Of a stretch of DNA of 64,000 nt, positions 1-12,715 are shown in pieces (the stretch's first letter is position 1; each line of letters begins with the position of its first letter). The stretch is from assembly GCA_003439945.1 (NCBI GenBank), contig QVRM01006598.1:141001-205000 (forward strand), written 5' to 3'. Source of the DNA: Dermanyssus gallinae. Its lineage: Eukaryota > Arthropoda > Arachnida > Mesostigmata > Dermanyssidae. Both the position numbers and the translations under genes were made by a program. The notes beneath the pieces were generated by a model. The model did not search any database. It had not been told where the DNA came from and saw nothing but the letters and a program-made list of their open reading frames with translations.

Positions 1-181
1 GGCGTCCGGCACGCTCTTCGTCGTTCACATCTTCTCGGCCTTCTGAGAACATTTTGTACCACCGATAAACGTTGCTTCGGTCCAAGGTAGCTTCTCCGTA
101 TGCCACAGTCAACATTCGGAATGCATCCGCGCACTTAATTTCGTTTTTTACACAAAATTTGATACAGGTTCTTTGATCCAT
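1..181 (-). CDS. mariner transposase, N-terminal 60 residues (partial)
   Basis: The reading frame opens with ATG at 181 (MDQRTCIKFCVKNEIKC) and stays open to the window edge. It covers the helix-turn-helix region that in mariner transposases binds the terminal repeats; the segment NVYRWYKMFSEGREDVNDEE is typical. The start matches the start of the related copy at 45127. The catalytic DD34D domain would lie off the left edge. No stop or frameshift is seen in this portion, so activity cannot be excluded from this window. Confidence 0.85.
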   Translation of the reverse strand, partial: MDQRTCIKFCVKNEIKCADAFRMLTVAYGEATLDRSNVYRWYKMFSEGREDVNDEERAGR

Positions 182-380
182 TTTTTGAATAGGTAAAAAT
201 CGAAGACGATCCAAAACACGTGCAAGCAAAGCAGCTGTCAACAATTAAGTGAACATTCAAAATGGCCGAGCTTGTCGGCATAAGTGAGAGACATGAGTAC
301 CAACATAACGCCACAAAAAATCGAAATTCGAATATACGTAACCCGCGAAAATTCAAAAGTCGCTTTTTGAACACACCTCG
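1..380 (-). mobile_element. mariner element, 5' part, cut by window edge
   Basis: Reading leftward from 380, the sequence starts with a terminal repeat (CGAGGTGTGTTCAAAA) next to a TA at 381-382, then a leader, then the start of a transposase gene at 181. It is nearly identical to the first part of the mariner at 44921-45868, so the two belong to one recently active family. The terminal repeat here lacks about eight bases (the GTATCGCG part) that the other copy has. The rest of the element lies outside the window, so it cannot be said whether it is complete. Confidence 0.9.
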
Positions 381-382
381 TA

Positions 383-3165
383 TATTATAAATTGTTTTAG
401 TGGAAGTTCCAGCCATTGTGGCCGAGATATCCGCACACACACACCACATCAGCGCTAGATTGACCATGTGAGACTTACATGTCCCATTTGCTGATGTTAG
501 TACGCCTAGGTACCTAGTAATTTCTGCCAATAATTATAATACTACTCATATCGTGGCTATTCAGAGTTGCATGTTGTGTTTTTCAGCCACATTTGGAGGA
601 CGGAATAGCATAAGCTGCGTCTTCGTCGTACTTACAAACAGTTCAAACCAATTAAAAAAACGTATTAACCTAGAACTCACCCGGGGCGAGTGACTGTTGT
701 TTGACAGGGCGCACAGATAATAAGTCGTACGAAAAACAGCAATGCAGTATGTTTCACCTATGCATTTATCGCGTCAGCGTTTTTTGCCTAAATCTTAAAA
801 GGTGTAAAGTTTAGAGTTATTATTATTATTATTATTATGGTCTCTTAGGAAAGCCGTTCAGAGTTATAGTAATACATTTTCACAAACTACGTACTTATTC
901 TGAAGGCGTTCCGATACTGTCTACCTGCTTCCACGCGGACGCTACATCGGGAACAACGCTAGCCTAGACTCTCCGGTGTTTTGCCAGAGCTGGTTGTGTG
1001 AAACGAACCTTACGAAAATCGAATTTCCTCCCCTAAAAAGTGAGCGGATGAACCCTTAGTGTAGTATCTCGAGTGAGCACCTGCTTTCAATGTCTTAGAT
1101 TAGTAGCCGGCAGACGATATTACGTGCTAGCTACATACAACGGCTGTTTCGCTTTATTGAAAAAGGAAGAATATTATAGGCGTTTCGTATATGCGCTGGG
1201 AAAAAAGCCAGCCTCGGAAAAACGAATATAATGGCTTCGCCAGCGATCGAACCACGGCCGGAGCACACAACAGTTGTGATGCTCCAACTCTTCCTGCTGC
1301 AATAGTGGCTTTAAGAGTTTGCTTAATCTTAAAAAACAAACGCGGTCGAGTGAGAAATACTAATATTATTGCGTGTGTTAAATAAAGTTCATTACACAGC
1401 GCATCTCATCGTCCAAACAGAAGGCCGCCATAATAATAACCTTAGCTCCTATGAAAGAATACGGCCGATTAAGCTCATTACAGCATCATGAAATATTGCG
1501 ACTGTAGAGACTCACTGACATCAGAGAAACAAAAACTCACCTTTACCCTAGTATCTTCCATAGGGATGACTGGTAAGTTTGCTTGGAGCTTTAGAGAACG
1601 TATCGCTAACGGATTAGAGTGCACCACAATATGTTTTTACACCACTAACACACGCTGTCTTGGCTATGCTGGGTTGGTATAATCCTCTTTAAATGCCCAT
1701 AATACATTTTGTTAGCACTCCGTCTGAGTCGGCGAAGACTGGATGAACATGTATAAGAGATACTTGACACATATCGACGCAATATAGTCTACACGTGTAC
1801 GTAGAGCTGGACGAATAGACGAATGCTGAAAAGTGAGCATTTGGAAATTCCAGCGCATCTACTACTAAAATGATGGGATTACAGGTAAAAGCCTACGATG
1901 TATCTTTTATATTTGGAGCCGTTTTCTAGTGTAAATATGCCTGCAGACGGCCTGAACGTTATTCTCAGTGCTGCCGGATTAATGCGCAAGTTTTACAGCG
2001 TACGAAGGTCTTGACAAAACTGCCGCGCTCGCCAGATTTACGATTAGCGGCGATAAAATTGAAATTCCGGATGTCAAAGCCTGCAACTAAGTTTCACTTT
2101 ACAAAGCTGCGCCAACACCCTTCTTCCCGAGAGCAGTGTGTGTATAAATATATACATATATATACATGTATGGGGACAGTCAGGTATTTCTAATCGTTAG
2201 TGGGCTCTCCACTCTATTAAGCGGGACCTAGTAGCGGCTAAAGCACGTACTGTTAACAAGGCTCATCTTTTCTATGGTATGTGGTTTGGTAAATCTGTTC
2301 CGCCTCACCAAATGTCGATGCGACAGCTTCGCGTTTTCGAGAACTGCAAGAACAATGGCCCGTACAAAGTCATCTAAATAACTTTGCCACTGCTATGAAG
2401 GACTAAGTGCAACAGTTTCTCGGCGTCTAATACTTGTGCTGTTTACGGGTCTGACGATTGCGTGGCGATTCTACCGTAAGGCGGTGGTTTTTGTCATCCG
2501 CTTTGTTGACTTTCAACAGTAGATGCGGATGAAATAATTAATTCTCTCATAGTTTGTCATAAGCATTTGACGCTCTGCTGGGAATCGCAGACATGGCAAG
2601 TGCATCACTTCGAGCCAGTTCGTTCGCACCTAACTAGCCGCACATACGTACACTGTGGTAATGCTTATTGCCGCACAAGCTTCGAAACGGCATCGAAAAC
2701 GGCATCAAGATCAGCCAAAGCACCTGCGCTTTTCTTCTTGAAAATGATGAAAACATCCTTTGTTGAAAAACCTGTTGTCGGCGACGAAACGGAGTAAATT
2801 GTCTACAATGTTGCTCGCTCGAGTTCGGGGGCCTTTCTTTGACGAGTACTTACGAGCCCCGAATTGTGCAATCGTTAAGGCACCACATTCTACCGTCATA
2901 ATGCCCGCCCGCATACACCAGTATGGCCTGCCGCAAGTTGCTTGGTTTTGAGCTTTTTAAGAGGAAATGTTTCACCCCACCCAACCTGCAATCTTGACTT
3001 TGCCTCTTCAGATTATTATTTGTTCCGCTTATTTTTAAATTCTCTAAAAGGAGAAAGCGTCGGAATTTTTGAGGATATCAAAAATCATTATGATCATGGG
3101 AAATTCTAAAATAATTGATTTTTCTTACTACGAGGGCGTTGGGCAAAGTTTATAGAAAGAGTTGA
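383..3165. other. no recognised gene; short ATT repeat
   Basis: Open frames here are short (about 60-76 codons), occur on both strands and show no known motif. An (ATT)n tract lies at about 816-838 and a short TATA run at about 2147-2166. Nothing else could be supported. Confidence 0.6.
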
Positions 3166-3168
3166 CGT

Positions 3169-3256
3169 ATATATGATTCACTGAAGTAGCACTGTTTATG
3201 AGAAATAAGTATATATATATATGAGCCACTGAAGTAGCACTGTGTATAAGAAATAC
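3169..3256. repeat. two-unit tandem duplication around a TA run
   Basis: Two units of about 45 bases share the core CACTGAAGTAGCACTGT and the following ATAAGAAATA-like end, separated by a short (TA)n at about 3210-3221. Confidence 0.75.
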
Positions 3257-3449
3257 GTTTTTGAACTTGCTTATGAAATAAGAGCACATCTTTGCTTGCA
3301 TACCAAGTTCGTGCCAACGCCCCAAACGTGTGACGTAAAATGCAGTGTAGCCTAGACAGGCTTACATTAAGTACATGAACATATACAGATGTTTAATACT
3401 AGACCCACACGTATATTGTGGTACTTTGCCGGCCAGCCAATAGCGAACA

Positions 3450-4041
3450 TTACTTGAAGGATTCCTTATGTAGTATGGCCGATGTTACGTAGAAATTGTT
3501 TAAAGGTTAAGTTTAGATCCAAGTTCAATGATAATACGTAACCGCCATACCAATGCCAAAACACCGAATATACGTACCATAATAATTGCACCAAGTAGCA
3601 ACCATCATTGCTGGAGTAGTTGTCGTTGCTGTTTTATTAATTATCGACGCTGTTGTTGTTGTTGTTGTTGCATTTTCTCGAACCTAGATGCTAATAGCTA
3701 ATTTCGAAATCTTCCTCATCCGTGCCTCTCTGATAGGAATACTGTGTTGAGAATACTATTGATCGTAAAACGTAATACGTTGGACATGACCGACATGGGC
3801 ACGTCCCTCGAGAAACGCGAGAGCAAATCACGCGGTACGCAAAGCTGTGGACATAATCTGTAGACGAGTGCAGCGGAAAATAATGGCAACAAACCTAACG
3901 CAAACATCCATAGGCCGCTTTGTGTTCAAGGCTATTCTGATTGTTCTAGAAATGCAGGTGCGGTATTTGGCACCCGAAGTGAGGCACTGTCCAAGCTATT
4001 AGGCTAGTCGTTGTTACTTCAAGGATTCCTAATGTAGCATG
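3450..4041. other. gap with GTT tract and a spaced direct repeat
   Basis: A (GTT)n tract lies at about 3650-3670. A 26-base sequence containing AAGGATTCCTTATGTAG (3450-3475) recurs with about three changes at 4016-4041. No coding motif was recognised. Confidence 0.5.
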
Positions 4042-4578
4042 CGTTCTGAACCATGCTGCCGAACAGGCATTAGACGCATTAAAGACGCAAGTCTTGGCGA
4101 TTTCGTTCATAAGCTTCCTATTTTCGATAGAGTACAGCCGCTGGCAACGATTTGGCATTAGTTTTGCTGTTTTTTGCAGGTCGCACACACACGCAACTTT
4201 TCACAGGATTTCTCCGAATGCACCAAACGTATCATTACTACTAGGTGAGCTATTGTGAGCATTACATCTTTCTAAAAGCCTAAGAGGGTTTTAGTGGTTC
4301 TAAATAGGCAGTCTCGAAACCACCATTATTCGGCCGGATCGGCAAAAATCGGACGGATATACAACCTAAATGCATGTTCATTTTCTTTAGCCAGAAAAAA
4401 AAAGAAGGGATAAACATATTCCTTGGAATGCAGATATACTGGCTAGCTACCTGTTGGCCAAGATTGCAGTATGAAGATAACAATGCTTTGGCCTATTTTT
4501 GATCGGCTTTCATAAACGCAGTGACATGTGGAGTTCTCCCCTTCCCTCTCCCCTTCTCTTGTAGAGTTCTTCCCTCCA

Positions 4579-4748
4579 CCCCCCCCCCGCCCATTTTTAT
4601 GCGTTAGATGAAGTTTATTTCGAAGGCATCGGCTAGTGACTCTCGTAGCAACTCTTAGCTCAGTGCAGACGACTGGCCGAGGATTTATGGTGAGCATATG
4701 CATGTGTGTATATCTGTGAAGAACATGGGGGACGATGGGGGGGGGGGG
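4579..4748. repeat. poly-C run and poly-G run in inverted arrangement
   Basis: A run of about 10 C (4579-4588) is followed about 150 bases later by a run of about 12 G (4737-4748). They could pair as a long-looped hairpin. Open frames of up to 159 codons that cross this area are low-complexity and not supported as genes. Confidence 0.7.
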
Positions 4749-4900
4749 AAATACTTGTGTACAGCAAAGGTGCTTGGGCACTTTTGCGCAGCAGGTCGCT
4801 TGAGTCGTCATGTTTTCGCAATAACAAGTCAACTCTCTGACGATGACTGCGGTAACGACATGTAAATATGCAATGCGGGCGGGTATTCTTATGTACCTCC

Positions 4901-4925
4901 ACAACAACAACAACAACAACAACAG
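4901..4925. repeat. (CAA)n microsatellite
   Basis: About eight CAA units in a row. Confidence 0.95.
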
Positions 4926-7630
4926 TTTCTGTTGTTTCTTACAACTAGAACTACTAGGAACGCTAATCGGCCCCTGTTGCCGTTACGCCGAGGCGTATAC
5001 GCCCCCCCCCACCATACGGGCTATCCCCAAATTTTCTTCTTTCGTTCTGACCCCCCTGGCGCCGGAGGTTCAGCGAACCTTTCGCAAGCGAATTATCGAT
5101 AATCATACATGCGGGCGTGCTGATTGTGTTCGAGCGGGTTGTCATATTGAGAGGCAGAGAAAGAAATACGCGCATAGTGAGAGAGAGAACAAAAAGACGT
5201 TGTCGTCAGTGGGGGGGTTCTTGAGGAACAGGGGGAAGGGGGCTACTGTTGCAGGCCGTTCAAGTTTACTGGTGAAACAGAACCACGGGAATTATCAGTC
5301 GGTTTGTTTAGAGCTTAGCTAGGGCAACAGTGCTGTCGCTGACAACGCATGCAAAGCACGCATTATTAGCCCGAGCACTGTAGAAAAAGCCTCGGCAGTT
5401 CCTTACGAAGGCAGAGGTAGTCTCGTTTCGACGGAAAGCATGTTCTAGGATTTGAGGTACTGCCAGCCCTGCCTGATGGCATTTTGGGTGCTACTGAATA
5501 TATCAGATCTTGGCCTATTGAGACCCTTTGTTTAGGCTCTACCTTTTAAACTACGGACGACGGTGTTTTGAGTTCTTCTATCTCAAGTGAGAGGCCCCAA
5601 CACTTCACATGATTTAACCCAACAGAGTGCAATGCAAATGATCATCTACTAATATCAAATTTCCACAGAAATAATAAGTAACGCTCCTTGGGGGTATGCT
5701 GTAGCTTGCAGTATGCAGTTTAAATTTGAACTCCGTAAACTGAGCTTAGTTCTTATTTTTGCCGTAAATGTTTTGTCGCATATTCATATTTATTTTTACA
5801 TAATATATTTTAGAAACCCTCATACAAGTGACTAGGCATGATCAAATATATTGTGAACATAATAAAAACAAAAAAAATACGTAAGATATTTAGTAAAACA
5901 ATAAAAATGTTCAATACCACTTCAAAGGGTACCAATAGCAAATTGCGCCTTATATTTTATGTCGCCACCAAATGAACACAAATTGAGCGTTAGTATTCTG
6001 TTCTTACGTGGTGAGCATATGTGGCTGCTGCTCTATAGACAAGCAAAATCAATTCTAAAGCTTCTGATCTTTCACAATATTTTTACTTAAGTTAGTTACA
6101 AAAGTTGTTGATTACCATATCAGAAAATCACTCGATACCAACTGGAATATTCAAATTTTTTGAACGTCAAGACAAGTAACCTGAGAATCAGCAGACTCAC
6201 GCTCCCGAATTTGCTCGAGTCATCTCGTTATAATCACTCTTCTTGCACAAAATATATTTATTTGATAATTCCCTTAAATAAATGTATCTTATATAACTGA
6301 GTTGAGTCATCTGTGCAGGTTTTTCAGCACGTCCGTACTGTGAAGGATGTAGATGACCCTTGCCGGGCCCAAGGATGATCTCAGTAGGTGGTAGGCGTGG
6401 TAGGAACTAAGCAACTTTAGCCTAGTTTGTCAAGCGGGAGCCAAGGCATTAAATCCTGCCTGCGTCCTCCGAACGGGTGGTTGCCGACCCTCCATCACCA
6501 TGACCCCAGAAGCGTCATCACCTCGACAAGTTTGCATCCGGGGAGAAATGTCTGAAAGGCAGTTGGGTTAGGTTGACCCTTGCAAAGGTCTTGGTCTTGT
6601 GTGTTACTAATTATCAGGACTTGGTCATAGTGTGTTTCACCAGTTATACAAGCAGCCAGGTCTGAAAACAACAATGTAAGCTTGATTCAAGTTAAAGCGG
6701 TTATGCCAAGCAAAGTCAGTAGCAGTTGTAGGTTCTAACGAGGCGCACTACCAACGCGGTCGGGTGAAAAGACGTGGTAGAGGGTATGCTTAATAGAGCA
6801 GGAGTTTTAAAGACAACGTTTGCAAAGCAGGTTTCCATATGTATATACACAATGTATATGTGTGTGTGTGTGTAAATAAACCATAACAAGGTGTTTTTAG
6901 CTGCTCATCAAGTATTACAACAGTTTTGTTTGTTTTTAGCCGTGTGTTAGTCACTCTGACGGAAAAAAATATTGCCAGATTTCCGCTTCGTCGCGGCAAT
7001 TTTAAAGATAGCGCTGCGGCAATTTTTCAAGATTCGCAAGTGCAAGACAGGGCTTGCGTAAGTGGAACAATCAAAACAAAAAGCTCTCTTTTCTCTGCCG
7101 CAAGCAGATAACTGAAAGTAGTTCAAAGACCGCCTCCCACCTTTTCCGCAATCGACCGTAGTCGTGACAATTTGACAACCGATATATTGCCTTTAACTCC
7201 TCGACAAAAAGCTATTCAGCTATCTGACAGACAATCTGACGCTTTTAACCGCGAGGACACACGGAAGATTCCTGCCCCAATTGTTGTTTTTTATTTGCTA
7301 TCATCAATAAGCCTTAAGACATTAGGCCCTCTTCACAGACTTTCCGACGCATTTAGATCCGTTCAGATAGGTTGAAGACGTGGACCAAAGGCGAGCTTTC
7401 GAGGCTTGACTCTTGACGCCCATGATTGCTGGCAACAACACCGGCGGGCCCTCTCGACTTCGACCACATAAATAGGAGCTGGCAGAGAATGAAGGGCGCT
7501 ACACTTTTTGTCGGCTGTGTCCTAGACGGCTCCTTTCGTCTCGAACTTTGTTGATCTCTCTTGCTCTCTCTCGCCTGAGCACCTCTGACGGGCTTACGGC
7601 GACCTCGACGCTTATAACAAAGCGCAATTG
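4926..7630. other. no recognised gene; AT-rich middle part
   Basis: 4926-5322 forms part of a 159-codon open frame (4843-5322) with C-rich and G-rich runs but no known motif. 5690-6300 is AT-rich with no long frame. A (TG)n tract lies at about 6858-6873. Nothing could be assigned. Confidence 0.5.
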
Positions 7631-7635
7631 CAGGG

Positions 7636-7742
7636 GCCAAGGACAACAACAAAAAGAACAACAGCAACAACAACAGCAACAACAAAACAGCAACAACAAC
7701 AACAGCAGCAGCAGCAACAACAACAGCAACAACAACAATAAC
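7636..7742. repeat. CAA/CAG imperfect triplet array
   Basis: About 100 bases of mixed CAA, CAG and AAC triplets. All three forward frames stay open through it (Q-, N- or S-rich) and the reverse gives poly-L/V/C. The 111-codon frame at 7548-7883 is therefore probably an effect of composition. Confidence 0.9.
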
Positions 7743-8488
7743 GGATTCGAACAGACAATCGTCCGCATTTGGCCGTCGGCTTATCTGGCTAGAATACCCC
7801 TTTCTATGCGGCTCTGTTCTTCCGGCCATTTTGATTGCTATTTTGATCGTAGTAGCAATGGCAGCATGACTAGTTTGTGTTGACCTGATCCCAGCTCAAC
7901 TGCTCAGATCCGTTTCGACAAGGCATCAGACAGATCAACTTCTAGTCTCGATATAGGAGCGAAGTATAGCAGTGCAAAAGCGAACGGAGGACTAAGAAGC
8001 TGATCGAATAACCTCGATATTAGACTGATACAGCTCTTTAGTAGTCCAACTTTGTATACGAAATCTCCAACATGTCTCCTGTAGGTGCACAAAAATTCCT
8101 CCTATTCCTTGTAAACAATTCGTAGCTAGCAAAAAGCCTAAAAACGTACCCTTGCAAAAATTGTGCGCGGTGCAGATTCTGCACTTGAATCCAGCAGCGT
8201 GTGCACCGCACATGCTTATTTACATTATGCATACACCAATGCTCAGTACTTCTCAGGTATCCTTAAATGACCTAATGCTTATAAATGTAAAATTGCATAA
8301 TTTAACCCTAGGATATTTAAGTCCCTGTATTGTGTCGTAAGATGGCTTTCTGGAGACTGACGTTTCGTTTGTGGAAAATGTCCACGGCAAATACAGTGAA
8401 CTGTGAAAACGCGTCATATACAAGTAGCGTGATATCTTTTTGAATTTGTTTTTACTCCCTTTACCCGGGAGTTTTTTTCATTCAGTGT

Positions 8489-8508
8489 CAAGCGACAGCC
8501 CTGACGCA

Positions 8509-8536
<28 letters not shown>
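8489..8536. repeat. (TA)14 array preceded by a dispersed 28-base motif
   Basis: A (TA)n array lies at about 8509-8536. The sequence just before it, containing AAGCGACAGCCCTGACGCAA, also occurs with small changes at about 31600-31628, inside the inverted-repeat element there. This suggests a transposon scrap ending in the TA run. Confidence 0.7.
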
Positions 8537-8539
<3 letters not shown>

Positions 8540-10270
8540 TTTTTTGACGCATTTAACATAATGAGAGTTGCAGTTTGACGTGGATAGGATTCTGGTTAAA
8601 AGGCAAAACAAGGCCGAATATTCAATTTACCACATTTTCTGTGGTACGCTTGTTTTTTTTAATAGCATATGGGATAATGTTAAAACACCATAAAGCAGTA
8701 AAGCATTTTAATGCAATAAAATATTTACAACAACGCTTGAGCTCGGCAGGCCCCACTTGCCTAACTTCGCTAGCTACATAATGCAGCTATTATAATAAAT
8801 TCACATACATTTTCTCTCTCCCTTAGCCACTACATGCTGCATCGTTTGAGTGTGTAGGACAAATACATTCGAAATCCGAAGAAGGGAGCTAATCGTTTGG
8901 ACCGTACCCTTTCTTTTCACATTAGCGCCACAGCTCCCTCCGTGATGATACCTGTATTAGTGAGTCCCTCACACCGCAATGCAATGGGAGACCAGCGAGA
9001 ACGTTTCAGCTGGCCTTCTATTAAAACGACTACGATATCATGGGATGTCATGTTTGATCGCAGCGGTTAACTAATTCTATGTTGACTTCTGTTTAAACTA
9101 TTTGGAAGCTTTAACTTAACTCAGCCAAAGCAACGTAACGATGACAGAGAGACACAGTTATAGCTCAAGTCGGAAGGCTTTAATGTGCTTTAATCGACCA
9201 GCGACCATCTCCGGAGACCGTTGCACCGTTCAGCATGAACATCATTAGTTGCGGTCGTGGTACCGCCGGTATTCTAAGCCGAATGCTCTCCACACATCGC
9301 TACGACCGTACCTATGTTGTTAGTTGGCCTCTACCCAAAACGAATACCATAATCCGATTACGGATTTAGTTGTAAACAGCTCGTGGACTAGAAACGTTTA
9401 AGTGCAGCACATAGTGCCGGCAAAAACACGGCAAACATGGACACGTTGCCGGCATATAGTGTAGGGACAGAGTGATTCGGTCGAAACTTGTCCACTCTCC
9501 GCTGCGAATACTGGCATCGATAGAGGATAGTGAATAATCCTCTGTCTGTGTGGCTGCTGGAATTTATACTCGTATACCGAAACTAATACGTACAGACGGA
9601 CTACCGACAATAAGTTAGATTTCGAAAGAAATGTTCTTCCTATGAGTGGCGCTAGCGTATCCTTTGAATTGTTAGATACGCATGACTTAGCAAAAGTCAT
9701 ATTGCCTTGTCGGAAATATGGCGAGTTTGCAGATTAATTTAAAGATCATTAATTGTTTTTGCCTAGAATGACGATTGCCAAATTGTAAACTTTAAATGTG
9801 AACTAACTACTAAACTCAAACCGTTGACAAATCAAATTACCTGTGATTTCTTTCATTCAATTCACTTCATTCAATTATACCTGTTGGGCAGTAGGTCACG
9901 TCTTCAGGTTAAGACATTGCTTCTTCCCGCTGATCATCCATTCCTTGTTGTTTCTGTCCACCCTTGCCCGTCTCCTTGGCCTGAAAAACGCCTCTAAAAA
10001 ACAATCTTGGACACCACCAGGGGGCCACTCTTCACTCTTTTAGCCTGTCCACCGTCTAATCGAATTCCTACGGATCGGCATTTTGCGTTTCCGATGAGAA
10101 GCGTAGCTGTGTCGTTTGTGGACTCGAGCACAAGTGAATTTTCCCTTATCCATCGAGGCCGTTATAAGCCATTCGTGTTTATTTCTGTCTGTGCTGTTTA
10201 AGCAAAAGCATCAGCATGGTCGGCCGGCCGGGAAGTTGTCGAGTCGCAATAGCGTCGTATGCGAGTGGCA
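8540..10270. other. no recognised gene
   Basis: A 100-codon reverse frame (9398-9700) and several shorter frames are present, but no motif, splice-site pair or repeat family was recognised. Confidence 0.5.
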
Positions 10271-10275
10271 TTCCT

Positions 10276-10456
10276 TGTCGAGCCCGGTGGCGTGGTGAAT
10301 TCCGCCTGCGCCTCGCGACCGGAGAGGACACACAGATGCGCGGGTTCGAACCCCACCGTTGCACATTTGTGTTTAGGGGGGTCCGTCTATGAAGAATTGC
10401 AAAAAGCAGACCCGTGGACGTTAAATCTTGGCTGAGGTTCAGCCCAAAAAGTATTT
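10276..10456 (+). mobile_element. SINE-B copy (tRNA-derived)
   Basis: It starts GAGCCCGGTGGCGTGGTG and carries a pol III B-box-like GGTTCGAACCC at about 10342-10352, then CACATTTGTGTTTAGGGGGG, GTCCGTCTATGAAG and AGCCCAAAAAGTATTTT. The same order of blocks occurs at 53973 and 55327, which defines a family. The tRNA-like boxes sit in a longer non-tRNA body, so this is a retroposon and not a tRNA gene. Confidence 0.8.
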
Positions 10457-11705
10457 TTTTTGGGCATTCCTCGCCTTTACTTCTTTGCCAGCTGTCGTTG
10501 TCAATAGTCGTTGATGATTCCCACCAGGTACTTCAGAATTATGTTGCATTTGTCCAACAGCATCACCTTTCTTGGGAGGCGGCTATTGAAAGCGTCTTTC
10601 AACGCGTCAACCAGCACAGTCAGAAAGAGCTGACACATTTTGAGTATCGGGGCGTGCAGCGTTTCTTCGTTGCTAACTGTCTACCCGCGGTTTGGCTCGC
10701 AAAGGGCTGATTTCCACTTCCAACATATCCCATGTTCAGCAAAGTACATTAGTCCATGTTCGGCAGCGTGTCATAAGCACGAGCGACTTGTTGATTACTG
10801 CTTCCCTTACCCTAACTTCTACTACAACAACTACTACTAAGATTGTTAGTACTATAACTACTTTTACCACGGTCTTTGTAATTATGAAGATTACAGTGAT
10901 TACCCACAGCTGTCGCTGTTGCTGCTACCGCTGCTGCAGCAAACCACAACTGTTAAGTCATTATAACTATAATTTCTACCTTCATGAATATCGTTAATCA
11001 TTTTTTCGCTAGTTTCGTTGTTTTCGCTAGTTCTGCTACTACCTCGACCACATCACTAGTTCGAGTAAGACGCACTTACTTTAGAGGCCGAAACGGAAAC
11101 TGCTTGTCTTTGTGTATGTGCGTGTGGACTCCTAATTACCCTGCGGTGACTAAACTTACAATTAGTTAACGAAGCAACCTGCATCGCCCGAGTGAAGCCC
11201 AAAACACCGCTTCGGTTTGGATTTTCACACAACCGTAACCTAGTTCGTAGTAATACCTGCATTCTTTACAATTGTATACGCTCACTATAACTCGCAGTAA
11301 TCAAGTCACAGCGTCTACGTTTTCTATGGCCCCAGTCATAACATAACTTGCTAACACATTACCACAGTATCGGTAGTAGTGTTAGCGGTGGTAGCTGATG
11401 CCACAGGAATGACTGCGATCAGACCACGTAGTAGTTAGTAGACTAGTAGATCGCTAACTATCTATAACCACGACCTTAGCTGCCACAAGCGGGACCACAA
11501 CTACTACAAATATCACTACCGCCAACACTGATGCGACGTTTACTACTGTCGCTGTTACGGTTAACAGATAATACTGCTATTACACGGACAGCCATTGTTG
11601 TGTACTTTACTAATAGAGAAAATGAAATATATTATAAATATATATTTGTGTACTATTACCATTTTATTTAACTCATAACGGGGTGTAAACATTTGTCCCC
11701 TAGTG
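10457..11705. other. no gene; degenerate ACT/GTT triplet-rich stretch
   Basis: 10800-11590 is rich in imperfect ACT, ACA and GTA triplets, which create short threonine- or serine-rich frames. No gene is supported. Confidence 0.5.
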
Positions 11706-11708
11706 AGC

Positions 11709-11710
<2 letters not shown>

Positions 11711-11768
<58 letters not shown>
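11711..11768. repeat. (TA)n microsatellite
   Basis: About 25 TA units, nearly pure, ending in GTATATATTA. Confidence 0.97.
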
Positions 11769-12201
11769 TAATACAGAGAAATTTCAAATGTTTTGTGTAG
11801 CACTATAAGGTAAGACAACTTTCTTGAAAACCAGTTTGCTCATCGAAAAAATCTAGAACTATCCGAATCGACCTACTACAGCTAGTGAGTCGGTCGATCA
11901 AGAATAAAGAGTCGACCAAAGCCTCAGGTCGATCTTTCAGAAACTGCAACGGCCAGAACCACCTCGCTCGTAGACTTGCGTGTTTTCCAGAATGGCAAAC
12001 CGCAAGAGCCGAATCATGATAATAATTCCAATTTACAAAAGCATAAAACGACTAGTCCCGCGGAGAATTCCTAACAAATTATACAACTACACATTTCTAC
12101 ACCACGCACACAGATGAAACCTCACACCTGATACACGGGATGTATTTTTTTGGGGTTGGGAAAACACACAGTACTAGGTCACGCTCACGAAGGAATGGCA
12201 G

Positions 12202-12259
12202 CAAACTTCAAACGCACGGTTACGCTTACGCGGCAACAAACTTCAAACGCACGGTTACG
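12202..12259. repeat. 35-base direct duplication
   Basis: The 23-base block beginning CAAACTTCAAACGCACGG occurs perfectly at 12202-12224 and again at 12237-12259. Confidence 0.9.
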
Positions 12260-12654
12260 TTAAAAAGTGACCTAAAAGCTGTCTCGTTTTCGGTGTCCCG
12301 CTCTCGCCATTCTTGCCAGCGTATCAAGGCAGAGAACGGACGACAACACACGTCGTCATGATATTAAAAAGCACTCCTGAAGTATCAACCTTAGCCTTGG
12401 GCTAAAATCTTCAGCGCAGACCGGCGGCCAGCTTTGGACATGTGGTGAATAAGAATATTTACATATAAATGCTTCGTCTCGCTTTCTAGCTCATTCGTCG
12501 GGTCGCTCTGACAGACGAAGCGAGGATGGATGGCGATCCAAGAAAGACACGAACGTCCGAAGCCTCGACTATGCATTGTAATTATAATGATCATGCTATT
12601 CTCTTATTACATCACCTTTCGGTGTTCGTGGAACACAGACAGGTGCGTTACAAC

Positions 12655-12676
12655 AATTAGAATAAATATGATGATG

Positions 12677-12710
<34 letters not shown>

Positions 12711-12712
12711 GC
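12655..12712 (+). repeat. possible LINE 3' tail: AATAAATATGATGATG plus (ATT)n
   Basis: AGAATAAATATGATGATG runs straight into about eleven ATT units. It resembles the AATAAATATGATGATG tail of the small insertion at 52730-52806 (opposite strand). A truncated LINE 3' end that grew into a microsatellite is a reasonable reading. The upstream 300 bases show no reverse transcriptase motif. Confidence 0.45.
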
Positions 12713-12715
12713 TAG

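Noticed and set aside
4443..5322. Two 159-codon ORFs on opposite strands
   Set aside because: They contain poly-N, poly-P or poly-G from simple runs and no known motif.
7548..7883. Q/N/S-rich protein of 111 residues
   Set aside because: All frames through the CAA/CAG array are open and the flanks show no domain or splice signals.
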